64,000 nucleotides of DNA from Cellulomonas sp. GTDB taxonomy: Bacteria; Actinomycetota; Actinomycetes; Actinomycetales; Cellulomonadaceae. Shown piece by piece: positions 1 to 8,360 of the stretch. The DNA lies in the NCBI RefSeq assembly GCF_017744555.1, contig NZ_JAGIBD010000009.1, positions 60,266-124,265 of the forward strand, read 5' to 3'. The notes under the pieces were generated by a model that was not told the DNA's origin, made no database searches, and saw only the letters and a list, made by a program, of their open reading frames with translations. Made by a program: the position numbers and the translations under genes. Each line of letters begins with the position of its first letter. Within the stretch, counting starts at the first letter, position 1.

Positions 1-416
1 GTGCCGGCGTCGGGGAGCGGCCCGACCTGGAGCGCGAACTCCTGGAACTCGCCGGGTGCGATCTCGGAGCCCGGGTCGGCGGTCCACGTGACGTGCGCGG
101 GCGCCCGCGTGAGCGTCGTGCCGTGCAGGTCGACGGGCTCGGGCAGGTCGGCCTCCACGACCGTGGCGGTCCACCCGGGGACCTGCTTCGTGGCGACGTG
201 CGCGAGCGGGGTGCCGAGCGGCAGGTCGACCGTGACGGACGTCGTCGACGCCGTGTCCGACTCGGTCGGCACGCGGAACGTGAGGACCGTCCAGCCGCCG
301 GCGGTCGTCGACTCGGGGACGACGCGGACGTGGGCCTGCGCGGCGGTCGGCAGGAGGGTGAGCGCGGCCGCCGCTGCGAGGGCGAGGGTCGCACGGGTGG
401 GGATGCGGGAGGGCAT
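1..416 (-). CDS. YcnI-like (DUF1775) copper-associated secreted protein, C-terminus cut by window edge
   Basis: The minus strand reads from an ATG at 416 to the window edge without a stop, giving 138 residues of an unfinished protein. Residues 1-27 form a signal peptide (Arg-rich start, Ala/Leu core) ending in AQA, so the mature protein would begin with His followed by VRVVPEST. YcnI/DUF1775 proteins are known to bind copper through this N-terminal histidine; the family assignment comes from the mature start, the TAGGWTVLTFRVPTES stretch and the later PGEFQEFALQVGPLP stretch. The usual C-terminal membrane anchor lies outside the window. The next gene upstream in the same direction is a His-rich membrane protein, consistent with a metal-handling unit. 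Family is fairly sure, exact role is inferred. Confidence 0.85.
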   Translation of the reverse strand, partial: MPSRIPTRATLALAAAAALTLLPTAAQAHVRVVPESTTAGGWTVLTFRVPTESDTASTTSVTVDLPLGTPLAHVATKQVPGWTATVVEADLPEPVDLHGTTLTRAPAHVTWTADPGSEIAPGEFQEFALQVGPLPDAG

Positions 417-523
417 GGGGTCGTCCTTCGGGGCAGGTCGACGCCGACGTGGCGTCGGTGTGCGGGTGTCGTCGGGCGCGCCGACGCGACCCTGCTGCAG
501 CGACCTGCGGACGGACGTGGGTG

Positions 524-1156
524 TCAGGGGGCGACGGGCGTGTGCCACGCGGGTGGACCACGCCGAGGCACGACGCCCCGCCACGTCTGGGGGGCGAGCG
601 ACACGTCCGCGACGGCCACGGGCAGGGCGCCGAGCGCGGGCACGACGGGGGTCGAGGGTGCGCCGGCGACGGGCCGCAGCCAGACGACGAGCCACGCGAG
701 GGCCCGGTCGGCGCCCGCGATCACCAGGGCGGCGGCGACGGTCGCGACGACGTGCGTGACGAGCATGGCGGACCCGCCGAGCATCACGCCGCCGGAGCCG
801 TGTGCCGCGCTCGGGGCGCACGACGCCACCAGCGCCGCCGCGTGGTCGGCGTGGTGTGCGTGTCCCCCGGACGCGACGGGCACGCCCGCGCAGGTCGTCG
901 TCGCGAAGGCCTCGAACGCCCGGTGCAGCACGAGCTGGCCGGCGCCGAGAGCGACCATCGCGACCTCGGAGCCGATCCGCCTCGCGGTCAGCACGGCGGT
1001 GCAGGCGAGCACCAGCGCGGTCAGCGCGGCGACGACGACGGCGGGTGGCAGCTCGCCTCCGCCCAGCACGTGCGCCAGGCCCGCGAGGGCCACGACGACG
1101 AGGGCGACCACGGTCGCGCGCACGAGGCGCAGCGGTCCGGAGGTCGGCGAGGGCAC
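524..1156 (-). CDS. Membrane protein with His-rich loop, next to ycnI-like gene
   Basis: A 210-residue protein read from GTG at 1156. It has about four to five hydrophobic helices and, between helices near residues 90-110, a His-rich loop (GGHAHHADHAA). A second feature is a C-terminal soluble tail after WLVVWLRPV. No catalytic motif was recognised and I cannot name a family. It sits about 107 bases upstream of the YcnI-like gene on the same strand, so the two are probably co-transcribed; a role in copper or other metal handling at the membrane is inferred only from this context and the histidines. The GTG start was chosen because coding character stops there; a longer N-terminal reading is possible but is not hydrophobic and looks non-coding. 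Confidence 0.7.
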   Translation of the reverse strand: MPSPTSGPLRLVRATVVALVVVALAGLAHVLGGGELPPAVVVAALTALVLACTAVLTARRIGSEVAMVALGAGQLVLHRAFEAFATTTCAGVPVASGGHAHHADHAAALVASCAPSAAHGSGGVMLGGSAMLVTHVVATVAAALVIAGADRALAWLVVWLRPVAGAPSTPVVPALGALPVAVADVSLAPQTWRGVVPRRGPPAWHTPVAP

Positions 1157-1264
1157 CCCGCCACGGTAGTCGCCGTCGCACGCACCCCCGTCCCCCTGAA
1201 CCGATTCGTCCGGGCGCTGCGAGGTCACGGGACGCAGGAGTGACGGGGAACACATCTGATACCC

Positions 1265-1277
1265 CTGCATGTTGCAG
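1265..1277. promoter_or_regulatory. Small inverted repeat upstream of MFS exporter
   Basis: CTGCA-TGT-TGCAG is a perfect 5-bp inverted repeat in the 282-bp gap between the divergent His-rich membrane gene and the MFS exporter. Drug exporters of this type are often under a local repressor, so it could be an operator, but no adjacent regulator gene is present. Confidence 0.3.
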
Positions 1278-1438
1278 ACACAGGTGGTCTGCTCGGGATT
1301 CACGCTGCGTCGTGTCGCACCCGTCCCGTAGCGTCCGCCCTCGGAGCACCCTCCAGCACGTGTCCGCACCATCGCCGTGACCTGCGGCCTCGCCCCGCCC
1401 GCACCACATCCCCCTCGCACGACGAACGAGAAGGCCCG

Positions 1439-3259
1439 ATGTCGCAGCAGAGTAGCCCCACCGTCACCCGCCCCGACGACGAGCAGGCCGCGTTCACGCC
1501 GCCGACGCACCGCGAGATCGTCACGATCCTCGGCGGCCTGATGATCGGCATGTTCCTCGCGGCGCTCGACCAGACGATCGTCGCGACATCGATCCGGACC
1601 ATCGGCGACGACCTCAACGGTCTGTCGCTGCAGGCGTGGGTCACGACCGCGTACCTGCTCACGGCGACGATCTCGACACCGCTGTACGGCAAGCTCTCGG
1701 ACGTCTACGGCCGCAAGCCGTTCTACATGCTCGCGATCTCGCTGTTCGTCGTCGGCTCGCTGCTGTCCGGGACCGCCGACTCGATGTACCAGCTCGCCGT
1801 GTACCGCGGCATCCAGGGCCTCGGCGCGGGTGGTCTCATGGCGCTCGCCATCACGATCCTCGGCGACCTCGTCGCTCCCCGTGAGCGCGCCCGCTACCAG
1901 GCGTACTTCCTCGCGGTGTTCGGCACGTCGTCGGTGCTCGGGCCGGTCATCGGCGGGTTCTTCGCGGGCGCGGACACGATCCTCGGGATCACCGGCTGGC
2001 GTTGGGTCTTCCTCATCAACGTGCCGATCGGCATCGTCGCGATCATCGTCATCGCGCGCGTCCTGCACCTGCCGCCGCTGCGCAAGGTCGAGCACCGCAT
2101 CGACTGGCCGGGCGCGCTCGCGCTCGTCGTCGCGCTCGTGCCGCTCCTCGTCGTCGCCGAGCAGGGCCGCCTGTGGGGCTGGACGTCGACCCGCTCGATC
2201 AGCTGCTACGCGATCGGCGTGCTCGGCGTCGCGCTGTTCCTGCTCGCCGAGCGGTACGCCAAGGCGGACGCGATCCTGCCGCTGTACCTGTTCCGCAACC
2301 GCACGTTCTCCGTCGGCGCGGGCGCGAACACGATCATCGGCCTCGGCATGTTCGGCGGCCTCGCGACGCTGCCGCTCTACCTGCAGATCGTCAAGGGCCA
2401 GACGCCGACGCAGGCCGGCCTCACGCTCATCCCGTTCACCGTCGGGATCATGTCCGGCTCGGTCATCGCGGGCCAGACGACGTCGCGCACCGGCCGCTAC
2501 AAGGTGTTCCCCGTCGCCGGCACCACGCTCATGGCCGTCGGCGCGCTGCTGTTCGCGCAGCTCGGCACCGACTCGTCGTTCGCGTCGATCTTCGGCATCT
2601 CGATCCTGTTCGGGCTCGGGCTCGGCTTCACGATGCAGCCGCTCGTGCTCGCCGTGCAGAACGCCGTGCCCGTGCGGGACATGGGCGTCGCGACCTCGTC
2701 GTCGCTGTTCTTCCGGCAGATGGGCGGCACGCTCGGCACGGCGGTGTTCCTGTCGATCCTGTTCTCGACCGTCGGCGACAACATCCAGCGGGCGTTCCAG
2801 CGCCTCGCGCAGACACCCGAGTTCCAGGCGGCCGTCGCCGACCCCGCCGTGCAGGCCGACCCCGCGAACGCGCCCGTGCTGAACATGCTGCACGGCACCG
2901 GCGGGTCGGTGCCGTCGCTCGACGACTCGTCGTTCATCAACAACCTCGACCCGCGGCTCGCCCGCCCGTTCCTCGACGGGTTCTCCGACTCCGTCGACCT
3001 CGTGCTGCTCATCGCCGCGTGCGTCATGGCGGTCGGTGTCGTGCTCACGTTCCTGCTGCCCGAGCTGCCGCTGCGGAACGTCTCGGGCATCCAGGGGCGC
3101 ATGCAGCAGGACAGCGCCGACGCCGCCGCGAAGGACGCACCCGAGGCCCCGGACGCGGCGACCGTCGCCGTGACGGCCGTCGGCGGGGTCGCGGCCGTGA
3201 ACGCCGACCAGGACGCCGTGGCCCGCTCGGAGCAGTCGGTCCAGGACCCCACGGGCTGA
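1439..3259 (+). CDS. DHA2-family (EmrB/QacA-like) MFS multidrug exporter
   Basis: A 606-residue integral membrane protein with the pattern of the 14-helix drug:H+ antiporter family. Near the N-terminus it has LDQTIVATSIRTIGDDL, the family motif LDxTIVNVALP-like helix 1 signature, followed by the loop GKLSDVYGRK (MFS motif A) and RGIQGLGAGG (motif B). Helix 5 contains the antiporter motif C (LGPVIGGFF). The last 50 residues after the final helix are an Ala-rich, charged cytoplasmic tail. GAAGG lies five bases before the ATG. A strong hairpin terminator follows the stop, so it is likely monocistronic. Substrate cannot be read from the sequence. Confidence 0.93.
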   Translation: MSQQSSPTVTRPDDEQAAFTPPTHREIVTILGGLMIGMFLAALDQTIVATSIRTIGDDLNGLSLQAWVTTAYLLTATISTPLYGKLSDVYGRKPFYMLAISLFVVGSLLSGTADSMYQLAVYRGIQGLGAGGLMALAITILGDLVAPRERARYQAYFLAVFGTSSVLGPVIGGFFAGADTILGITGWRWVFLINVPIGIVAIIVIARVLHLPPLRKVEHRIDWPGALALVVALVPLLVVAEQGRLWGWTSTRSISCYAIGVLGVALFLLAERYAKADAILPLYLFRNRTFSVGAGANTIIGLGMFGGLATLPLYLQIVKGQTPTQAGLTLIPFTVGIMSGSVIAGQTTSRTGRYKVFPVAGTTLMAVGALLFAQLGTDSSFASIFGISILFGLGLGFTMQPLVLAVQNAVPVRDMGVATSSSLFFRQMGGTLGTAVFLSILFSTVGDNIQRAFQRLAQTPEFQAAVADPAVQADPANAPVLNMLHGTGGSVPSLDDSSFINNLDPRLARPFLDGFSDSVDLVLLIAACVMAVGVVLTFLLPELPLRNVSGIQGRMQQDSADAAAKDAPEAPDAATVAVTAVGGVAAVNADQDAVARSEQSVQDPTG

Positions 3260-3289
3260 CGGGCACCCCACACGCGCACCATCGCGCGC

Positions 3290-3326
3290 GCCGACCCGGT
3301 CCGGGGTGAACCCTGGCCGGGTCGGC
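3290..3326 (+). terminator. Rho-independent terminator after MFS exporter
   Basis: GCCGACCCGG at 3290-3299 pairs perfectly with CCGGGTCGGC at 3317-3326 across a 17-base partly self-complementary loop, followed by a T-rich run (GTTTCTT) ending before the Rieske gene. It lies 30 bases past the exporter stop. Confidence 0.8.
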
Positions 3327-3373
3327 GTCGTTTCTTCCAGTGACGGCGCCGTGCCGTCGACGAGGAGGCCGAC

Positions 3374-3904
3374 ATGACCCTGACCGAGAGCACGCCGACC
3401 GACGCACATCCCTTCGATTCACCTCACCCTCCGGGCGGCCACGACTGCGTGGGCTGTCTCGACCGCCGTCAGGTGCTGGTCCGCGCCGGGCTGGCCACCA
3501 TGGGTGTCGCCGCCGCCGGCGTGCTCGCGGCGTGCAGCTCGGGCGGCTCGTCGGGCACCTCCGGCGACGGCGGCGGCTCCGGCTCGTCCGCACCCGCGGC
3601 GGGCGGGGCGCTGGCTCAGCTCGCCGACATCCCCGTCGGCGGCGCGATCTCCGCGCAGGACGCCGACGGCAACCCGATCCTCCTCACGCAGCCCGAGGCC
3701 GGCACCGTCGTCGGGCTGTCCGCGATCTGCACGCACCAGGGCTGCACCGTCGCGCCCGACGACAAGGACCACCAGCTGCTCTGCCCCTGCCACGGCTCGA
3801 CGTACGACCTCGAGGGCAAGAACACCGGCGGTCCCGCACCCTCACCGCTGCCGCCCTTCGACGTGCACGTCTCGAACGGTGCCGTCCTCGCGGGAAAGGC
3901 CTGA
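3374..3904 (+). CDS. Tat-exported Rieske [2Fe-2S] lipoprotein
   Basis: A 176-residue protein. Residues 29-54 are a Tat signal (DRRQVLVRAG, hydrophobic stretch) ending in the lipobox LAAC with Cys54, so it should be a lipid-anchored protein outside the membrane. A Gly/Ser linker (about 55-77) leads into a C-terminal Rieske domain. The cluster ligands are visible: Cys119 and His121 in CTHQGC, Cys137 and His140 in CPCHGS, with Cys124 and Cys139 placed for the usual disulfide. The family transfers electrons; a partner oxidase is not obvious. An unusual CVGC pair (Cys25, Cys28) lies in the cytoplasmic part just before the twin arginines. The gene is followed after 3 bases by a small membrane protein. 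Not the large bc-complex QcrA, which has three N-terminal helices. Confidence 0.92.
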   Translation: MTLTESTPTDAHPFDSPHPPGGHDCVGCLDRRQVLVRAGLATMGVAAAGVLAACSSGGSSGTSGDGGGSGSSAPAAGGALAQLADIPVGGAISAQDADGNPILLTQPEAGTVVGLSAICTHQGCTVAPDDKDHQLLCPCHGSTYDLEGKNTGGPAPSPLPPFDVHVSNGAVLAGKA

Positions 3905-3907
3905 CCC

Positions 3908-4336
3908 ATGACCACCTCGACGACGACGCGCCGCACCACCTCGACCTGGCACACGGGCCCCACGGCCGTGTCCGACGTGGTCCGGGGGCTGGCGGCCGCG
4001 TGCGTCATGCTCTCCGCGGTCGTCCACCTCGACCTGTGGGCCGGCGGCATGAAGGCCCTGTCCGTCGTCGGCCCGGCGTTCCTGCTCAACGGGGTCGGCG
4101 GGATCGTGCTCGGCGTCCTGCTGCTCGTGTGGCGGCACTGGCTGCCGCTCGTCGGCGCGATCGGGTTCGGCCTCGCGACGCTCGCCGCGTTCGTCATCTC
4201 GACGACGCCGAGCGGGTTCTTCGGCGTGCACGAGCGCTGGACCGGCATCCCGGTGTGGCTCGCGGCCGTGTCCGAGGCGGGGGCGGTCGTGCTCGGGGTC
4301 GTCGGCCTGCTGGTGGAGCGTCCGGCCCGCACCTGA
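3908..4336 (+). CDS. Small four-helix membrane protein, partner of the Rieske lipoprotein
   Basis: A 142-residue protein beginning 3 bases after the Rieske stop, so the two are certainly co-transcribed. It has a Thr-rich N-terminal 20 residues and about four hydrophobic helices (roughly 25-45, 52-75, 80-97, 110-136). The only polar element between helices is an SGFFGVHERW loop on the outer side. It contains no cysteine pairs or heme-ligand motifs. It resembles many unnamed actinobacterial membrane proteins; a role in membrane docking of the Rieske protein is only inferred from gene order. Confidence 0.75.
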   Translation: MTTSTTTRRTTSTWHTGPTAVSDVVRGLAAACVMLSAVVHLDLWAGGMKALSVVGPAFLLNGVGGIVLGVLLLVWRHWLPLVGAIGFGLATLAAFVISTTPSGFFGVHERWTGIPVWLAAVSEAGAVVLGVVGLLVERPART

Positions 4337-4376
4337 CCCGTGCCGCGCCGTCCCGCCCGTGGGGGCGTCGAGGGCG

Positions 4377-5975
4377 TCAGCCCCAGACGAGACCCTGCGC
4401 CGGGTCCGCGAGCGTCGCCGCGACGTCCGCGAGCACCCGCGACCCGAGCTCGCCGTCCACGAGCCGGTGGTCGAAGCTCAGCGCGAGCTGCGTGACGTGC
4501 CGCGGCTTGACCTTGCCCTTGTGCACCCACGGCTGCAGCCGGATGGCCCCGAACGCGAGGATCCCGGCCTCGCCGGGGTTGAGGATCGGCGTGCCGGTGT
4601 CGATGCCGAACACGCCCACGTTGGTGATCGTGATGGTGCCGTCGGACATGTCGGCGGGGCTGGTGCGGCCGGCACGCGCGGTCGACGTGAGCTCGGCGAT
4701 GCCCTTCGCGAGGTCGAGCAGCCCGAGGCGGTGCGCGTCCTTGACGTTCGGCACCACGAGCCCGCGGGGCGTCGCGGCGGCGATGCCGAGGTTCACGTAG
4801 TGCTTGTAGATGATCTCCTGCGCGCCCTCGTCCCAGCTGGCGTTGATCTCGGGGTGACGCCGGACCGCGAGGATCAGGGCCTTCGCGGCGATGAGCAGCG
4901 GCGTCACCCGGACGTCCGCGAACTCCCGGTCGGCGCGCAGCCGCTCGACGAGCTTCATGGTGCGCGTGACGTCGACCGTCTGGAACACGGTCACGTGCGG
5001 CGCCGTGAACGCGCTCGTCACCATCGCCTCGGCGGTCCGCTTGCGGACCGACTTCACGGGGACGCGCGTCTGGCGGCCGTCGACCGACACGGTGCCGCTC
5101 GCGAGCCACGGCGCGTCGTCGCCCGGGTACGTCGCGAGCGTGCGGGCCTCCGCCTGCGCCGCGCGCTCGAGCACGTCCTCACGCGTGACGATGCCGCCCG
5201 GGCCGGTGGGGTGTAGCGAGTCGAGGTCGACGCCGAGCTCGCGGGCGAGCTTGCGGACCGGCGGCTTGGCGAGCGCGTGGCGGGACGACGGCGGCGTCGC
5301 GGCCGTCGTGGGGGCCGCCTGCTCGGTGGCGCGCGGACGGCGACCCGCGCCGGTGTCCGCGAGGCCGTACCCCACGAGCACCGACTCCCGCGCGGGAGCG
5401 GCCGCGAGACCGGCCGCCGTCGAGACCGGCGCGGCCCCCGTGAGACCCGCGGCCTCGCGGGGGTCGGTCGGCCCGTGGCCCGCGAGGCCCGCGGCGACCT
5501 CCTGCTGCGGCGCGCGCTCGACGAGCCCGGCCGCGGCGCGGCCGCCCTCGTGGGCGGCGGGTGCCGTGGCGACGACAGGGGTCGGCGAGCTCGCACGGGC
5601 CGCCTCGATCTCGTCGGCACCCCCGGGCTCGACGCCCTGGTGCCGCCCGTTCCCGCGGTGCCCGTGCTCGATGGCCCCACCGTGCTCGGCCCGCACCACG
5701 TCGCCGCCGGCATCCGGCGCGGCGCCGGTCGGGTCCGTGTCGATCTCGATGATCGGGGTGCCGACGTCGACCGTCTGACCGGGCTCGACGAGGATCGCGC
5801 TCACGACACCGCTCCACGGGCACGGCAGGTCCACGAGCGACTTCGCGGTCTCGATCTCGACGATCGTCTGATTGACCTCGACGGTGTCGCCGACGGCCAC
5901 GTGCCACGCGACGATCTCGGCCTCGGTCAGGCCCTCGCCGGCGTCCGGGAGCGGGAACTGCTGGTACGTCGGCAC
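4377..5975 (-). CDS. Dihydrolipoamide acyltransferase, E2 of a 2-oxoacid dehydrogenase complex
   Basis: A 532-residue protein. Residues 1-80 are one lipoyl domain with the lipoylated lysine in ETAKSLVDLP. A long Ala/Pro/Gly-rich linker (about 85-255) follows. The peripheral subunit-binding domain is near 262-300 (KLARELGVDLDSL, TGPGGIVTREDVL). The C-terminal acyltransferase domain ends with the catalytic signature SFDHRLVDG. It catalyses acyl transfer from lipoamide to CoA. The start is GTG at 5975, with AGGAG about nine bases before it. The gene is third in the E1 alpha - E1 beta - E2 order typical of actinobacterial branched-chain or pyruvate-type complexes; the substrate (pyruvate or branched-chain 2-oxoacids) cannot be decided from sequence. 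No E3 gene is in the window. Confidence 0.95.
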   Translation of the reverse strand: MPTYQQFPLPDAGEGLTEAEIVAWHVAVGDTVEVNQTIVEIETAKSLVDLPCPWSGVVSAILVEPGQTVDVGTPIIEIDTDPTGAAPDAGGDVVRAEHGGAIEHGHRGNGRHQGVEPGGADEIEAARASSPTPVVATAPAAHEGGRAAAGLVERAPQQEVAAGLAGHGPTDPREAAGLTGAAPVSTAAGLAAAPARESVLVGYGLADTGAGRRPRATEQAAPTTAATPPSSRHALAKPPVRKLARELGVDLDSLHPTGPGGIVTREDVLERAAQAEARTLATYPGDDAPWLASGTVSVDGRQTRVPVKSVRKRTAEAMVTSAFTAPHVTVFQTVDVTRTMKLVERLRADREFADVRVTPLLIAAKALILAVRRHPEINASWDEGAQEIIYKHYVNLGIAAATPRGLVVPNVKDAHRLGLLDLAKGIAELTSTARAGRTSPADMSDGTITITNVGVFGIDTGTPILNPGEAGILAFGAIRLQPWVHKGKVKPRHVTQLALSFDHRLVDGELGSRVLADVAATLADPAQGLVWG

Positions 5976-6028
5976 GGTGCGGTCTCCTCGGCCGTTCGGG
6001 GGCTGCGATCGATCATGCGGGAAGGGAG

Positions 6029-6069
6029 CCTGCGCCGCCTCGCCGGGGGTGGTGGCGAGGCGGCGCAGG
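6029..6069 (-). other. 16-bp perfect intercistronic hairpin between E1 beta and E2
   Basis: CCTGCGCCGCCTCGCC at 6029-6044 and its exact complement at 6054-6069 enclose a 9-base loop. It begins 6 bases after the E1 beta stop and ends about 54 bases before the E2 start. No U-tract follows on the minus strand, so it could equally act as a partial terminator or as an mRNA-stabilising or processing hairpin that sets E1 to E2 ratios. Confidence 0.8.
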
Positions 6070-6074
6070 AGCCG

Positions 6075-7109
6075 TCAGAACGCGAGTGCGCGGTCGACGG
6101 CGTCGAGGACCCGGTCGAGCCCGGGCAGGTAGTCGTGCTCGATCTTGGCGACCGGGTAGGGCGCGTGGAACCCGCCGACGCGCAGCACGGGGGCCTCGAG
6201 GTGGAAGAAGCACTCCTCGGTGATCCGGGCGGCGACCTCCGCACCCGTCCCGTACAGCACGGGTGCCTCGTGCACGACGACGCAGCGGCCGGTCCGCCTC
6301 ACGGACTCGGCGACGGTCGCGGTGTCCAGCGGCGACAGCGCGCGCAGGTCGACGACCTCGATGCTCGTGCCCTCCTGGGCGGCGGTGTCGGCGGCCTTGA
6401 GCGCGGTCTGCACGGTCGGGCCGTACGCGACGAGCGTGACGTCGGTGCCCGCGCGGACGATGCGCGCCTTGTCGAGCAGCGGCCCGGACGGTGCCGCGTC
6501 GAGGTCGACGTCGCCCTTCTCCCAGTACCGGCCCTTCGGCTCGAAGAACAGCACGGGGTCGGGCGACGCGATGGCCTGCTGGATCATCGTGTACGCCTCG
6601 ACGGGGCTCGACGGGCTGACGACCCGCAGGCCCGCGGTGTGCGCGAACAGCGCCTCGGGCGACTCGCTGTGGTGCTCGACGGCGCCGATGCCGCCGCCGA
6701 ACGGCACGCGGATGACGACGGGCAGCGTGATGCGGCCCTTCGAGCGGTAGTGCATCTTGGCGAGCTGGGTCGTGATCTGGTCGAACGCCGGGAAGATGAA
6801 CCCGTCGAACTGGATCTCGCACACCGACCGGTAGCCGCGCATCGCGAGTCCGATCGCCGTCCCGATGATCCCCGACTCGGCGAGCGGGGTGTCGACGACC
6901 CGGTGCGCTCCGAAGTCCTTCTGCAGCCCGTCGGTCACCCGGAACACGCCGCCGAGCTTGCCGATGTCCTCACCCATGAGCAGGACCTTGTCGTCCTGCT
7001 CGAGCGCGCGGCGCAGGCCCAGATTGATCGCCTTGGCGAACGTGAGGCGCTGGACGCCGCCGGGCGTCTCGGTCGTGCGCGGGGTCGCGACGTCGGTCGT
7101 GGTGCTCAT
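6075..7109 (-). CDS. pdhB: 2-oxoacid dehydrogenase E1 component, beta subunit
   Basis: A 344-residue protein of the transketolase-like E1 beta family. It starts at ATG 7109, which overlaps the E1 alpha stop (ATGA), so the two subunits are translationally coupled. Recognisable landmarks are LLMGEDIGKLGGVFRVTDGL, DTPLAESGIIGTAIGLAMRG, the EIQFDGFIFPAFDQI segment and VPFGGGIGAVEHHSES, which contribute to the thiamin-diphosphate site at the alpha/beta interface, and a C-terminal domain ending with HAPYPVAKIEHDYLPG. It forms a heterotetramer with the alpha subunit and decarboxylates a 2-oxoacid, passing the acyl group to the E2 lipoyl arm. The symbol is conventional; branched-chain substrate (bkdB) is equally possible. 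Confidence 0.93.
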   Translation of the reverse strand: MSTTTDVATPRTTETPGGVQRLTFAKAINLGLRRALEQDDKVLLMGEDIGKLGGVFRVTDGLQKDFGAHRVVDTPLAESGIIGTAIGLAMRGYRSVCEIQFDGFIFPAFDQITTQLAKMHYRSKGRITLPVVIRVPFGGGIGAVEHHSESPEALFAHTAGLRVVSPSSPVEAYTMIQQAIASPDPVLFFEPKGRYWEKGDVDLDAAPSGPLLDKARIVRAGTDVTLVAYGPTVQTALKAADTAAQEGTSIEVVDLRALSPLDTATVAESVRRTGRCVVVHEAPVLYGTGAEVAARITEECFFHLEAPVLRVGGFHAPYPVAKIEHDYLPGLDRVLDAVDRALAF

Positions 7110-8263
7110 CGGTGGCTCCCCTCGCCGGTGCGGGCGCCGTCGGCGAACGACGCCTCGTACTGCTCGAACCAGGCCCGCTCGCCCTCCACGACCGAGTGCG
7201 GCGTCGCGTAGACGTGCTCGAACATCGACGCGGGCGACGGGTGACCCATCCCCCGCACCGTCGTGCGGATCCGCTCGCCGAGCGCGTCCGCCTCGGCCGC
7301 GAGCTCCTCGACGAACGCCGTCGACAGCTCGCCGCGCGCCTCGAGATGGGTGCGCAGCCGGTCGATGGGGTCGCGCTGGCGCCACGACTCCTCCTCGGCC
7401 GACGAGCGGTACCGGGTCGGGTCGTCGGACGTGGTGTGCGCACCCATCCGGTACGTGAACGCCTCGATGAACGTCGGGCCGCCGCCGCTGCGTGCGCGCT
7501 CGAGCGCCTCGGCCGTGACGGCGTACGTCGCGAGCACGTCGTTGCCGTCGACCCGCACCGACGGCACCCCGAAGCCCGGCCCGCGGTCGGCGAGCGGCAC
7601 GCGCGCCTGCGTCGTCGTCGGCTCCGAGATGGCCCACTGGTTGTTCTGGCAGAAGAAGACGACCGGCGCGTTGTTCACGGCCGCGAAGACGAGCGCCTCG
7701 CTGACGTCACCCTGCGACGTGGCGCCGTCGCCGAAGTAGACGACGACCGCGGTGTCGCGGTCCGGGTCGCCCGTGCCCACCGCGCCGTCGCGCTGGACGC
7801 CCATCGCGTACCCGGTGGCGTGCAGCGTGTGCGAGCCGATGACCAGCGTGTAGAGATGGAAGCCGTGACCCACCGGGTCCCAGCCGCCGTGGTCGACGCC
7901 GCGGAACAGCCGCAGCACCTCCGTGAGGTCGACGCCGCGCGTGTGCGCGACCCCGTGCTCGCGGTAGCTCGGGAACACGTGGTCCTGGGCGGCGAGCGCC
8001 CGGCCGGAGCCGATCTGCGCGGCCTCCTGGCCGAGGCCCTGCGCGAACAGGGCGAGCTCGCCCTGGCGCTGCAGGGCGGTCGCCTCGGTGTCGAACCGGC
8101 GGACCAGGACCATGTCGCGGTACAGGCCGCGCAGCGCGTCGGCGTCGAGGTGCGCGACGCGGGCGTCGTAGTCCGGGTGGGACGTGCGCGCGCCTGCGGG
8201 GGTGAGCAGCTGCACGAGTCCGTCGTCTGTCAGCGGGCCGGTGGTGTGGCCGGTGGTGCCCAC
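7106..8263 (-). CDS. pdhA: 2-oxoacid dehydrogenase E1 component, alpha subunit
   Basis: A 385-residue E1 alpha protein. The thiamin-diphosphate motif is clear: GDGATSQGDVSEAL followed by NNAPVVFFCQNNQWAIS. The phosphorylation-loop region reads YRMGAHTTSDDPTRYR, and an FPSYREHG segment is present in the N-terminal part, as in bacterial E1 alpha proteins. It is the first gene of the three-gene set and overlaps E1 beta by ATGA. It decarboxylates pyruvate or branched-chain 2-oxoacids in the cytoplasm. A 268-bp gap upstream carries a strong palindrome (8361-8395), so expression is probably controlled there. Start ATG 8263 was kept because the leader-like first 28 residues are typical of actinobacterial members. 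Confidence 0.93.
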   Translation of the reverse strand: MGTTGHTTGPLTDDGLVQLLTPAGARTSHPDYDARVAHLDADALRGLYRDMVLVRRFDTEATALQRQGELALFAQGLGQEAAQIGSGRALAAQDHVFPSYREHGVAHTRGVDLTEVLRLFRGVDHGGWDPVGHGFHLYTLVIGSHTLHATGYAMGVQRDGAVGTGDPDRDTAVVVYFGDGATSQGDVSEALVFAAVNNAPVVFFCQNNQWAISEPTTTQARVPLADRGPGFGVPSVRVDGNDVLATYAVTAEALERARSGGGPTFIEAFTYRMGAHTTSDDPTRYRSSAEEESWRQRDPIDRLRTHLEARGELSTAFVEELAAEADALGERIRTTVRGMGHPSPASMFEHVYATPHSVVEGERAWFEQYEASFADGARTGEGSHR

Positions 8264-8360
8264 GCGGGTCTCCTTCGCGTGCCGCGGCCGGGGCCGCTCC
8301 GGGGTGGTGCCGGTCGGTGGCTCGCTCCCCCGTTTCGTCGTCGACGGGGCCGGAAGGGCG

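Noticed and set aside
524..3409. A 961-codon open frame on the minus strand across the MFS gene
   Set aside because: It lies opposite the clear MFS exporter, is Arg/Asp/Glu-rich without domains, and only its last 210 codons (524-1156) look like a protein.
6029..6069. End-of-operon terminator
   Set aside because: No U-tract, and the E2 gene follows in the same direction after 54 bases with a good start.
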